Shown in pieces: positions 8,303 to 16,644 of a DNA stretch of 32,993 bases; position 1 is the first letter of the stretch, and each line of letters begins with the position of its first letter. This DNA is from Anaerolineaceae bacterium (GTDB lineage Bacteria > Chloroflexota > Anaerolineae > Anaerolineales > Villigracilaceae): NCBI GenBank assembly GCA_009885525.1, contig VFKN01000186.1, forward strand, positions 1 through 32,993, in the 5' to 3' direction. The position numbers and the translations under genes were made by a program. The notes under the pieces were generated by a model that was not told where the DNA came from, did no database searches, and saw only the letters and a list, made by a program, of their open reading frames with translations.

Positions 8303-9420
8303 TAAAAAGCCCTACTTTCTCTGAACTGGCGTAAATTGTAGATCATTACCGGGACAACCGCGATGAGCAGGATGATCGCAATGGCAGAAGCGCGACCGGC
8401 GTTCCCATAGGTGAAGCGTTCGAGATAGAACTCGTTGGCTATTACATTTGTGCCGTTGTTGCCTCCCGTCATCACGCGGACGATATCAAATAATTTCAAA
8501 CTGAATATGATGATGGTGGTGGAGACAGTAAGCAATGTCCCTTGAATGGTCGGAATGATAATACCGAAGAACAGCTGAAATTCTGTTGCGCCGTCAATGC
8601 GGGCTGCTTCCAGCAATTCCGCGGGGATGCCTTTAATTGCAGAAGAAATAATCACCATCGCAAAACCTGTTTGCAGCCAGACCATAATAATCATCAAAAG
8701 AAAATTATTCCATGGCGGCTGTGCCAGCCAGGGCTGGGATGTCCCGCCTAAAGCCAGGACAATCGCGTTTAATAATCCAATTTCAGAAATGCCGGATCCC
8801 TCGCCTTTGTAGGAGTAAATAAATTTCCAAATCACACCTGCGCCTACAAACGAGATCGCCATCGGCATAAAAATAATTGCTTTGTAGATCGATTCGTAAC
8901 GACTTCGGTCGGCAAGCACAGCAATGATTAAGCCAAGGCCTACGCAAAAGAATGTGCCAAATATCATCCACAAAAGATTGTTGCGGAAAGTTTCCAGCAT
9001 AATGCGGTCGGTGAACGCGTAAATATAATTATCCACGCCAACGAAACCAGTGCCTGCCGGACCTTGAAAACTCAAGATCAATGTGCGTACGACGGGTATG
9101 GCCAAAAACCAGCATAATATCGCCACCCCAGGGCCGACAAAAACAAACGGCTGCAGTCTATGTACCCACTCTGAGGGTAATCTTTCAACGAACCAGTTTG
9201 AGACGGCAAATAAAACCGCGACTCCGCCAACACCCCAGAGAATAGCTACAAGAACGATAATCAGCTGGGGAGACTGACTATCGCGCAAAAAAATAAATCC
9301 CTGCCAAAGGACGACGAAGGTAATTGCCGGGACAATGATGGAAACAAGAAGTCTCCCCAGGTTGGTAGCCAGCCAACTTCCAATGCCGCCAGAGTCTTTC
9401 AATGATTGTTGCATACTCAC
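8302..9420 (-). CDS. aglF: Alpha-glucoside ABC transporter permease AglF
   Basis: Inner-membrane permease of the MalF type, 372 residues. Two N-terminal helices (~23-48 and 53-77) come before the core, which begins with a helix at ~92-117 (FVFVGPGVAILCWFLAIPVVRTLILSF). The EAA loop reads EAARIDGATEFQLFFGIIIP (268-287). The motif FDIVRVMTGGNNGTNVIA near the end is shared by AglF-type proteins. It pairs with AglG by a one-base overlap and follows aglE after 90 bp that hold a perfect hairpin. Together they make one binding-protein-dependent importer. The ATPase subunit is not in this unit; the gene at 1249-2349 is the candidate. Confidence 0.85.
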   Translation of the reverse strand: MSMQQSLKDSGGIGSWLATNLGRLLVSIIVPAITFVVLWQGFIFLRDSQSPQLIIVLVAILWGVGGVAVLFAVSNWFVERLPSEWVHRLQPFVFVGPGVAILCWFLAIPVVRTLILSFQGPAGTGFVGVDNYIYAFTDRIMLETFRNNLLWMIFGTFFCVGLGLIIAVLADRSRYESIYKAIIFMPMAISFVGAGVIWKFIYSYKGEGSGISEIGLLNAIVLALGGTSQPWLAQPPWNNFLLMIIMVWLQTGFAMVIISSAIKGIPAELLEAARIDGATEFQLFFGIIIPTIQGTLLTVSTTIIIFSLKLFDIVRVMTGGNNGTNVIANEFYLERFTYGNAGRASAIAIILLIAVVPVMIYNLRQFRESRAF

Positions 9421-9449
9421 GCCTCCAGATGAAAGGGTTCTACAAAAGT

Positions 9450-9494
9450 GAGACTTCGGAAGTCTCGCGTTAATTTTACAACTTCCGAAGTCTC
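9450..9494 (-). promoter_or_regulatory. Hairpin between aglE and aglF
   Basis: Perfect 14-bp inverted arms GAGACTTCGGAAGT (9450-9463) and ACTTCCGAAGTCTC (9481-9494) with a 17-nt loop lie in the gap between binding-protein and permease genes. There is no strong T-run on the minus side. Such hairpins commonly protect binding-protein mRNA and lower downstream expression (family knowledge); here the role is inferred. It may also be a dispersed repeat. Confidence 0.6.
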
Positions 9495-9510
9495 TTTGAA
9501 AGGCTAATAC

Positions 9511-10929
9511 TTACTTGGGCCAGGATGCGTCAATTTGCTTGAGGGCAGTGTCTTCATCGATCGAGCCGCTGACATAGTCTGTCATCGATTTCCAGAAGGA
9601 GCCTGCACCAACAGCACCGGGCATGAGATCGGAACCGTCGAAGCGGAAGGATGTCGCGTTCTTGAGAACTTCAGCAACCTTGCGAGTAACCGGGTCTTTG
9701 TACCAATCGAGGCTGGAGTCGTTGTGCGGGGAAATTGCGCCGCCAGCTTCGACCCAGGCCTTGACAGAGTCGCCTGTCGAGAAATATTGGATCACTGCGC
9801 GGGTCTCAGGGCGATCACTGAACAAGGCGTAGATATCGCCAGCACCGAGAACAGGTTTGCCGAGGGAAGCGTCAATGGGCGGCAGGTAGAAGAAGTCATA
9901 ATCAACGCCCGGCTTCAGACCTTCTGGGAAGAAGGATGTGATGAAGTTGCCCTGGCGATGCAGCCAGCATTTGTTTGGGGTATCGAACATGGGTTTGGGG
10001 GCATCACCAAAGAAAGTTGTAGTGATGGATTTACGCCCACCGTACACATATGCATCGTTGAACCAAATATCGGTCACATACTTGAGCGCAGTGCGAACCT
10101 CGGGGGAATCGAATTTCAATTCGCCCTTAACCCACTTGTCATAATTCGCAGTTGAAGTAGTGCGGAGCATGGTTTCTTCGAGCCAATCTGTCATTGTCCA
10201 ACCGGTGGCAGCACCAGATTCGATACCAATACACCACGGTGTATCGCCATCAGCTGCGATTTGATCAGAAAGGGCGATCATCTCTTCCCATGTGGCGGGC
10301 ACTTTGTAACCAGCCTCATCAAAAGCCTTCTTGGGATAGAAAACCAAAGACTTCACATTTGCGCGGCCCCAAACACCAGCCATGATCGGGCCATCTTTGC
10401 CTTGCATGGTAGCCATATCAAGCCAGGACTGGATATAGTTTTCCTTTAACCATTCCTGGGTGATGACTGTATTTAAATCAACGCCGTAGCCTTCGCTAAC
10501 CAGGCTGGCCAACAAACCCGGTTGTGGGAAGTCGACAACATCAGGAGCGCTGCCGCCTTCTACTGCAATGCGGATGGAGGCTTCAAATTCTTTCGAACCT
10601 GTATATTGAATATCAATACCGGTTGCGTCTTCAAAGGACTTGATGGATGCATCAAACAACACCGCGTCATTGTCGGTGAAAGGACCTGTCATAGTTACAA
10701 CAGCCCCCTTATACATGCCCGCGTAAGCATTTGCCAGTTCCTGGCCTTGAGGGCTTGCCTCAATTGCCGCAGGGGCTTCAGTAGCCGCAGCAGGGGCTTC
10801 GGTCATTGCGGGGGCTTCGGTTGCAGCAGCAGGGGCTTCGGTTGCGACAGGAGCTGGAGCGCCGCATGCTGTGAAAAGCAGTGCGGAAACAACTACCAAA
10901 GCAAGTACTTGCCAAATAGATTTTTTCAT
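9511..10929 (-). CDS. aglE: Alpha-glucoside-binding lipoprotein AglE
   Basis: Extracellular substrate-binding lipoprotein, 472 residues. A signal peptide ends in lipobox LFTAC with Cys22 as the lipid anchor. A linker of TEAPAA repeats (~29-57) tethers the binding domain. The mature part has MTGPFTDNDAVLFDASIKSF, FEASIRIAVEGGSAPDVVDF, the signature TPWCIGIESGAATGW, FFGDAPKPMFDTPNKCWLHR, and a C-terminal SDLMPGAVGAGSFWKSM. I recognise this pattern from alpha-glucoside (AglE) binding proteins; it differs from MalE. The start is set by AAGGAG 8 bp upstream. It is first in the aglEFG unit, under a good promoter at 11090-11117 with an operator at the start site. The exact sugar is not readable, but amylosucrase downstream makes sucrose attractive. 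Confidence 0.87.
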   Translation of the reverse strand: MKKSIWQVLALVVVSALLFTACGAPAPVATEAPAAATEAPAMTEAPAAATEAPAAIEASPQGQELANAYAGMYKGAVVTMTGPFTDNDAVLFDASIKSFEDATGIDIQYTGSKEFEASIRIAVEGGSAPDVVDFPQPGLLASLVSEGYGVDLNTVITQEWLKENYIQSWLDMATMQGKDGPIMAGVWGRANVKSLVFYPKKAFDEAGYKVPATWEEMIALSDQIAADGDTPWCIGIESGAATGWTMTDWLEETMLRTTSTANYDKWVKGELKFDSPEVRTALKYVTDIWFNDAYVYGGRKSITTTFFGDAPKPMFDTPNKCWLHRQGNFITSFFPEGLKPGVDYDFFYLPPIDASLGKPVLGAGDIYALFSDRPETRAVIQYFSTGDSVKAWVEAGGAISPHNDSSLDWYKDPVTRKVAEVLKNATSFRFDGSDLMPGAVGAGSFWKSMTDYVSGSIDEDTALKQIDASWPK

Positions 10930-11068
10930 TCTTCTCTCCTTGAGAATTTATTAAAAAATTAAATAGACTTGTTGAGTGTTGGGGTGGGGGAATTGTCAAT
11001 TACGGGAAGGCGCCTCCTGTATAAAAAAAGTCTGTTCTGGTTGACTTGATGTATTCGAAAGTGTTTTT

Positions 11069-11084
11069 ATGAAAGCACTTTCAT
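11069..11084 (-). promoter_or_regulatory. LacI-type operator at the aglE promoter
   Basis: The 16-bp palindrome ATGAAAGCACTTTCAT has perfect 7-bp arms around CA. It begins 6 bp after the minus-strand -10, so it covers the transcription start. It resembles LacI/CcpA-class operators (TGAAAGCGCTTTCA type). A repressor is inferred; no regulator gene is in the window. Confidence 0.6.
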
Positions 11085-11089
11085 AATTC

Positions 11090-11117
11090 AGTATAGCACA
11101 ACTCAGCCAAGAGTCAA
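11090..11117 (-). promoter_or_regulatory. Promoter of aglEFG
   Basis: On the minus strand, -35 TTGACT (11117-11112) and -10 TATACT (11095-11090) are 16 bp apart. Both are 5 of 6 to consensus. The leader to aglE is about 150 bp. Confidence 0.7.
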
Positions 11118-11156
11118 TAAAATTATTAAAACGATTACCCAAAGTAAAAAATTCCC

Positions 11157-11185
11157 TTGACTTTGTTTAATGTTTTTGATATTGT
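11157..11185 (+). promoter_or_regulatory. Promoter of the UPF0303-oxidoreductase unit
   Basis: -35 TTGACT (11157-11162) and -10 TATTGT (11180-11185) are separated by 17 bp. It faces away from the aglEFG promoter. The last base of the -10 is the first base of the palindrome at 11185-11198. The gene starts at 11285. Confidence 0.6.
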
Positions 11186-11198
11186 GTTATCGATAACA
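11185..11198 (+). promoter_or_regulatory. LacI-type operator TGTTATCGATAACA
   Basis: A perfect 14-bp palindrome with central CG sits between the -10 and the expected start site. A further half site GATAAC lies at 11205-11210. The shape and position are typical of a LacI/GalR-family operator. Its sequence differs from the operator at 11069-11084, so two different repressors are possible. Confidence 0.6.
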
Positions 11199-11284
11199 TA
11201 TTTTGATAACTTTACAAGACTTGGCTTGAAAGGCGGCAAAGGCCCGTTCAACACCGAATAAAAAATTCACCACAGGATATTTAC

Positions 11285-11752
11285 ATGGATGACATATTGA
11301 AACAACTGCTTCAAGAAGAACAGGAACTTCAGTTTAAGAATTTCAATGAAGATACCGCATGGAAAATTGGCGGGCAACTTGTTGAAAAATGCATGCGCGA
11401 AGGACTCCCTGTAACGATCGATATTACACGCGGAGAACAGCAGCTGTTCCATGCGAGTCTGCGCGGAACATCCGCAGATAACGATGAATGGGTGAAGCGA
11501 AAAGTCCGCCTCGTATATAGATTTGGTCACAGCTCGTTTTACATGGGGCAGTTATTAAAAAGCAAAGGCAGGAAAATAGAAGAAGCATATTTAATACCTG
11601 AAAATCTTTACGCTGCTCATGGTGGTTGTTTTCCCATTATTGTTAAAGATACCGGTATGATTGGCACATTCACCGTTTCTGGACTTCCACAGGAAGAAGA
11701 TCACAAACTGGTCGTTCAGGCAATTAAAGATTATTTGACACTGGAGAAATAA
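11285..11752 (+). CDS. UPF0303 (heme-degrading-domain, GlcG/HbpS-like) family protein
   Basis: A 155-residue cytoplasmic protein of the UPF0303 group. Visible landmarks are a helical N-terminus (DDILKQLLQEEQELQFKNF), LPVTIDITRGEQQLFHASL, an N-D-E-W-V-K-R-K-V segment, then GHSSFYMG and AAHGGCFPI, and finally MIGTFTVSGLPQEEDHKLVV. The family belongs to the HbpS/GlcG fold, linked to heme or cofactor binding in some members; the true role is unknown and I do not assign one. Its stop is followed after 1 bp by the oxidoreductase ATG, so the two are co-translated. They share a promoter with a LacI-type operator, which argues for a role in sugar metabolism. Confidence 0.78.
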   Translation: MDDILKQLLQEEQELQFKNFNEDTAWKIGGQLVEKCMREGLPVTIDITRGEQQLFHASLRGTSADNDEWVKRKVRLVYRFGHSSFYMGQLLKSKGRKIEEAYLIPENLYAAHGGCFPIIVKDTGMIGTFTVSGLPQEEDHKLVVQAIKDYLTLEK

Positions 11753-11753
11753 C

Positions 11754-12920
11754 ATGGAATTAAATCCCGTAATATCAATATTAGGGCGCAGACTTCGCTT
11801 GGCAGTCATCGGCGGCGGGTCGGGATCTTTTATCGGCGCGATGCATCGGCAGGCCGCGCGGCTTGATGATCGTTACGAGATCGTCACCGGTATTTTTTCA
11901 TCCAATCCTGAAAAATCAAAAAAGGATGCGCTCGCGCTTGGGATGAATCCCGACCGACACTATTCAAGCGTTCAAGAATTACTGGACGCCGAGTCCGCGC
12001 GAAAAGACGGCGTGGATGTGGTTGCCATCATGACCCCGAATGACACTCATTACGAATATTCGATGGCTGCGCTCGAACACGGCTTCGATGTGATCTGCGA
12101 TAAACCCATGACCAACACACTTGAAGAAGCGGAAGCATTACATAAAAAAGTTCAGGAAACCGGTTTGATATTTTGTCTTACCCATAATTACACCGGGTAT
12201 CCAATGGTTCGTCAGGCAAAAGCGATGGTTGAAGATGGGCAATTGGGAACAATCCGTTTGATACAGGTGGAATATGTGCAAGGTGGAAAAGCAAACGAAA
12301 GCAAGCCCGACCCGTCTGAGTCATGGCGATTTGATCCGGTTCGCGGCGGCCCGTCTTTGGTAATGGGTGATATCGGTTCACATGCCCATAATCTTGTGCG
12401 CTTCATCAGTGGACTTGAAGTTGCCGAAGTAGCAGCGGAGATCGGAAACATTGTGCCCGGCAGAGCGGTACATGATTACGGCGGCGCGTTACTGCGTTTT
12501 GATAATGGCGCTCGCGGGAGTTACTGGGTCACGCAAGCCGCGGCAGGCGTCGAGAATTGTCTGCGCATTCGCGTCAGCGGAACCAAGGGCACTGTCGAAT
12601 GGATGCAGGAATTTCCTCAGGCGCTGACCTTTAAGCCATTGGGCGCGCCATCGCAAAACAGGACTCCCAATGGGCCCGGAACACTTCCGCTATCTGCGCA
12701 TTCATCTCGAATTGTCGCGGGACATCCTGAAGGATTTCATGAAGGTTTTGCAAACGTTTATTCAGATGCAGCAGAGGCGATTGCTGCTAGAAGGTCAGGA
12801 AAAACCCCCGATCCTTTGTCGCTTTATTTCCCGAACTCGTTTGATGGATTGATGGGATTAAAATTTGTCTTTAGTGCTATCGCATCCAGTAATGCCGATG
12901 GCAAATGGACGAAGTGCTAG
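11754..12920 (+). CDS. Gfo/Idh/MocA-family sugar oxidoreductase
   Basis: NAD(P)-dependent dehydrogenase or reductase acting on a sugar, sugar acid or inositol-like substrate. An N-terminal Rossmann fold (LRLAVIGGGSGSFIGAMH, ~14-31) is followed by VVAIMTPNDTHYEYSMAALEHG. The usual EKP catalytic-lysine motif is CDKP here (115-118, Lys117). The C-terminal domain has THNYTGYPMVRQAK and the active-site run GGPSLVMGDIGSHAHNLVRF. Length is 388, within the family range. The extra-glycine loop GGGSGSFIG is typical of one subgroup near MocA-like dehydrogenases. The substrate cannot be read from sequence. It is co-transcribed with the UPF0303 gene and divergent from aglEFG, so it may modify the imported sugar or an unusual glycoside. 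Confidence 0.85.
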   Translation: MELNPVISILGRRLRLAVIGGGSGSFIGAMHRQAARLDDRYEIVTGIFSSNPEKSKKDALALGMNPDRHYSSVQELLDAESARKDGVDVVAIMTPNDTHYEYSMAALEHGFDVICDKPMTNTLEEAEALHKKVQETGLIFCLTHNYTGYPMVRQAKAMVEDGQLGTIRLIQVEYVQGGKANESKPDPSESWRFDPVRGGPSLVMGDIGSHAHNLVRFISGLEVAEVAAEIGNIVPGRAVHDYGGALLRFDNGARGSYWVTQAAAGVENCLRIRVSGTKGTVEWMQEFPQALTFKPLGAPSQNRTPNGPGTLPLSAHSSRIVAGHPEGFHEGFANVYSDAAEAIAARRSGKTPDPLSLYFPNSFDGLMGLKFVFSAIASSNADGKWTKC

Positions 12921-12945
12921 GAACGAACGATACCTACTTTTTTGC

Positions 12946-12998
12946 GCCACGGAGTCACGGATACACTGTGGAAAGCAAAGGACAACTCTGTGACGGCG
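12946..12998. repeat. Weak inverted repeat (GCCACGGAGTCACGG family)
   Basis: CGCCACGGAGTCACGG (about 12946-12961) and CTCTGTGACGGCG (about 12986-12998) are imperfect inverted copies. It sits just after the oxidoreductase and resembles the repeat at 2446-2516 in style (purine-rich CACGGAG/CACAAAG motifs). Low support. Confidence 0.35.
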
Positions 12999-13076
12999 AT
13001 TGACCAATATAGAATCGTTGGAATGATCCCTGCTATCGCTCTTCAAAAGGTTTATAATCTTGCTTTGGGCCATCTG

Positions 13077-13107
13077 ACAATCTCCTCTGCCTTGCGGAGG
13101 AGATTGT
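13077..13107 (+). promoter_or_regulatory. Hairpin upstream of pfkA
   Basis: ACAATCTCCTCTGC (13077-13090) pairs with the inverted copy at 13094-13107 (14 bp with one G-T pair, 3-nt loop). A TATAAT at 13053-13058 lies just upstream but has no clear -35. If that is the promoter, the hairpin is in the pfkA leader. It is followed by only a weak T-run, so it may or may not terminate transcription of the oxidoreductase unit. Confidence 0.45.
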
Positions 13108-13159
13108 ATTTCGGCAGACTGTAATTTGTGAACGGTAAAAATTTATACGGAGAATATTT

Positions 13160-14266
13160 ATGTCAACACAGCCAATAAAAAAAATAGCGATCAGCACCGG
13201 CGGCGGTGATGCTCCTGGGTTGAATGCTGTTATTCGCGCGGCGGCACTTTCTGCGATCAAACGCGGATGGGAAGTGTACGGCGTCCTCGATGGTTTTCAC
13301 GGGATCTTATCCCCGGAAGAATATCCGAATGGCGGTTTTGTTCCGTTGACGCGCCAAAAAGTGAGCGGGATCACGCATCTCGGCGGGACGATGCTGGGAA
13401 CAAGTAACCGCAATAACCCGATGAAATATCCAATGATGCGTCCTGATGGAACGATCGAAGAAGTGGATCGCACCGATGAGATCGTGCGCGGATTCCGCTT
13501 GCATCATATCGATGCGCTCATCACAGTCGGCGGCGATGGTTCGCTGGCAATCGCGAATGCTCTTTCAAAAAAAGGATTGCGCCTGATCTCTGTCCCAAAG
13601 ACAATCGACAATGATCTGGACAAAACAGAGGTCACCTTCGGCTTTGATACTGCTGTCGGCTTCGCTACTGAGGCGCTTGACCGATTGCATTCGACCGCGG
13701 CTTCGCATGGGCGCATCATGGTTGTAGAAGTGATGGGACGTTACGCCGGCTGGATCGCTCTTCACTCAGGCGTAGCCGGTTCTGCCGATGTTATTCTCAT
13801 TCCTGAAAATCCCTATGATATTCATAAAGTTCTTGAAAAGGTCAAGGAACGCGAGGCGCGCGGTAATAAGTTCAACATTGTAGTCGTCGCTGAAGGCGCT
13901 ACACCCAAGGGCGGCTCAGTGACAGTGCTTGAGCATGAAGCAGGCCGCGCTGAACGCCTGGGCGGTGTCGGCGAAAAAGTAGCGGCTGAAATCCACGCCA
14001 TTTCAGGAAAAGAAACGCGCGTAGTCGTGCTTGGACATTTACTGCGCGGCGGTTCGCCCACATCCTTTGATCGCCTGACTGCTCTGCGTTTTGGTGCTGC
14101 CGCTGTCCGCGGGTTGGAGGAGGGGCATGCGGGCGTGATGGTCGCTCTCGACCCACCGCATGTCAAATACGTGCCGATCGAAGAAGCCATGGGAAAAATG
14201 AAAATGGTGCCAATGGATTCGGATATCGTCCTGACTGCTCTTGATCTTGGAATTTCATTCGGGTAG
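13160..14266 (+). CDS. pfkA: 6-phosphofructokinase
   Basis: Phosphorylates fructose-6-phosphate to fructose-1,6-bisphosphate, the committed glycolytic step. Motifs: STGGGDAPGLNAVIR (12-26), GGTMLGTSNRN, VGGDGS (123-128), PKTIDND (146-152) with catalytic Asp150, GFDTAV, MGR (192-194) for substrate phosphate, and GHLLRGGSPTSFDR. Gly127 corresponds to E. coli Gly104, which normally marks ATP use. Lys147 corresponds to E. coli Gly124, where Lys is usual in PPi-dependent enzymes. The G/K pair marks a third sequence type, most likely ATP-using, but the phosphate donor is not certain. Length is 368, longer than the 320 of E. coli. The ribosome site is CGGAG, 7 bp before the ATG. It converges with eno across a remnant gene. 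Confidence 0.93.
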   Translation: MSTQPIKKIAISTGGGDAPGLNAVIRAAALSAIKRGWEVYGVLDGFHGILSPEEYPNGGFVPLTRQKVSGITHLGGTMLGTSNRNNPMKYPMMRPDGTIEEVDRTDEIVRGFRLHHIDALITVGGDGSLAIANALSKKGLRLISVPKTIDNDLDKTEVTFGFDTAVGFATEALDRLHSTAASHGRIMVVEVMGRYAGWIALHSGVAGSADVILIPENPYDIHKVLEKVKEREARGNKFNIVVVAEGATPKGGSVTVLEHEAGRAERLGGVGEKVAAEIHAISGKETRVVVLGHLLRGGSPTSFDRLTALRFGAAAVRGLEEGHAGVMVALDPPHVKYVPIEEAMGKMKMVPMDSDIVLTALDLGISFG

Positions 14267-14280
14267 TGGCAACAAAAAAA

Positions 14281-14413
14281 ATGTCGGAAAGTCTTTTATA
14301 GACCTCTGCCATTTGCGGCTGCTTTTCTGATTCTGCAAGTGCTAAATATAAAGCCGCCCGTCAATTTCTTTTTGACGATTATTCATATACCTTTCAATAT
14401 CTTTGTTGGACAT
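14281..14413 (-). pseudogene. Remnant of a rubrerythrin-like/VIT1-CCC1 family gene (N-terminal piece)
   Basis: Minus strand from ATG 14413 reads MSNKDIERYMNNRQKEIDG, then a frameshift, then ALAESEKQPQMAEVYKRLSDI, where similarity stops near 14281. Adding one G at the GGGCGG run (about 14355-14360) gives a continuous EIDGAALYLALAESEKQ. This is the start pattern of ferritin-like/VIT1 membrane proteins (R-Y-x-x-N-R-Q-x-E-x-D-x-A-x-L-Y-x-x-L-A-E-x-E). A ribosome site GGGAGG precedes the ATG. The rest of the gene (~300 residues) is gone and pfkA begins to overlap. So it is truncated and frameshifted. It is recognised by memory of the family pattern; no search was run. Confidence 0.6.
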
Positions 14414-14424
14414 TTGTCCCTCCC

Positions 14425-14471
14425 GAAAAAAAAGCGGGAGATTACCAACTTTACGTTGATAATCTCCCGCT
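14425..14471 (-). terminator. Terminator of eno
   Basis: A 12-bp perfect stem AGCGGGAGATTA (14433-14444) and its inverted copy (14460-14471) is extended by an inner CAAC/GTTG pairing. On the minus strand it is followed by a run of eight T bases (14433-14426). It starts 5 bp after the eno stop. Confidence 0.87.
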
Positions 14472-14476
14472 GATAC

Positions 14477-15790
<1,314 letters not shown>

Positions 15791-15844
15791 TTATTGGTAT
15801 AGAGTTTTCAAACGCGAAGGCGATTGTCGCCTTGCGATGAAACA

Positions 15845-15873
15845 GTTTTGTGAAAACCATCATCAAGTATAAT
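15845..15873 (+). promoter_or_regulatory. Predicted promoter of plsC
   Basis: A perfect -10 TATAAT is at 15868-15873; the -35 region (GTTTTG, 15845-15850) is poor. It matters because it places the start site near 15880, downstream of the GTG at 15850, and so favours the TTG start at 15898. Confidence 0.35.
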
Positions 15874-15897
15874 CGCAAATCGTTGGGAGTATTAGCT

Positions 15898-16578
15898 TTG
15901 ACAAATTTAACCTCGTTTGATCCCCGTGACAAAAAAACCTTTGTGTTCCATGCGACCACGTTACGCAAGGTTTTGCTTGCATTGGTGCAAGCCGCGCTTT
16001 CGCTCGTCATGGAATTGCGCGTGGAGGGCCGCGAGAATTATCCGCTGGATGGCCCCGTCGTTATTGCCGCGAATCACAACACGAATTTCGATGTGTTCCC
16101 GATGCAGTTCGCGCTGCCGCGTCCGATTTTTTATATGGGCAAAGCGGAGTTGTTCAACATCGCGCTTGATCCGCTCCTCCGAAGTCTTGGTGCGTTCCCG
16201 GTTTACCGCGGCGAAAAAGATGAATGGGCGATGCGTCATGCGGCGAAAGTTCTCGCGCATGGACAAACGCTTGGCATGTTCCCCGAAGGGACGCGTTCCA
16301 AGGGCAGGGGACTCAATGTGGCAAAAACAGGCACCGCGCGATTGGCGCTTGAAGCGAATTGTCCCATCATCCCGATGGCGGTCACTGGCACGGATACATT
16401 CTTTAAAAAATTTCCGCGCCGCGCACTGGTGACGATTAAACTGCTCCCGCCGATTTTGCCGCGCCCCAACGATACGCCGCTCTCGTTGACCGACCACCTG
16501 ATGTTCACGCTCGCGGCTGATCTGCCGGAATCTCTGCGCGGGGTATATGCCGAATTGCCAAAGGGATTTGGAAGATAA
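15898..16578 (+). CDS. plsC: 1-acyl-sn-glycerol-3-phosphate acyltransferase
   Basis: Adds the second acyl chain to lysophosphatidic acid in phospholipid synthesis. Acyltransferase motif I is NHNTNFD (H-x4-D, His60-Asp65), motif III is FPEGTRSKGRGL (128-139), and PIIPMAVTG follows. A hydrophobic helix at ~23-40 probably binds the membrane. I chose TTG 15898 because GGGAG lies 8 bp upstream and because the alternative GTG 15850 is upstream of the likely -10 box. That gives 226 residues, close to the family norm of 220-250. It stands alone, divergent from eno and convergent with the BNR protein gene. Confidence 0.87.
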   Translation: MTNLTSFDPRDKKTFVFHATTLRKVLLALVQAALSLVMELRVEGRENYPLDGPVVIAANHNTNFDVFPMQFALPRPIFYMGKAELFNIALDPLLRSLGAFPVYRGEKDEWAMRHAAKVLAHGQTLGMFPEGTRSKGRGLNVAKTGTARLALEANCPIIPMAVTGTDTFFKKFPRRALVTIKLLPPILPRPNDTPLSLTDHLMFTLAADLPESLRGVYAELPKGFGR

Positions 16579-16597
16579 CGTTTTATGTCGATGAGTT

Positions 16598-16634
16598 AAA
16601 AAAAGGCTGGCAATTTTCATTGCCAGCCTTTTTT
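16598..16634. terminator. Bidirectional terminator between plsC and the BNR protein gene
   Basis: AAGGCTGGCAA (16603-16613) pairs with TTGCCAGCCTT (16620-16630) around a 6-nt loop. An A-run on the left and a T-run on the right let it serve both converging genes. Confidence 0.88.
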
Positions 16635-16644
16635 CAAGTATTGT

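Noticed and set aside
9535..10155. 206-residue frame opposite aglE
   Set aside because: The minus strand carries a full lipoprotein with lipobox and family motifs; the plus frame has no family resemblance.
12942..13124. 60-residue frame between the oxidoreductase and pfkA
   Set aside because: It spans a weak repeat and a hairpin, lacks a ribosome site, and resembles no protein family.
15961..16620. 219-residue open frame antisense to plsC
   Set aside because: It is Arg/His-rich, has no ribosome site, and mirrors a clear acyltransferase gene with H-x4-D and FPEGTR motifs.
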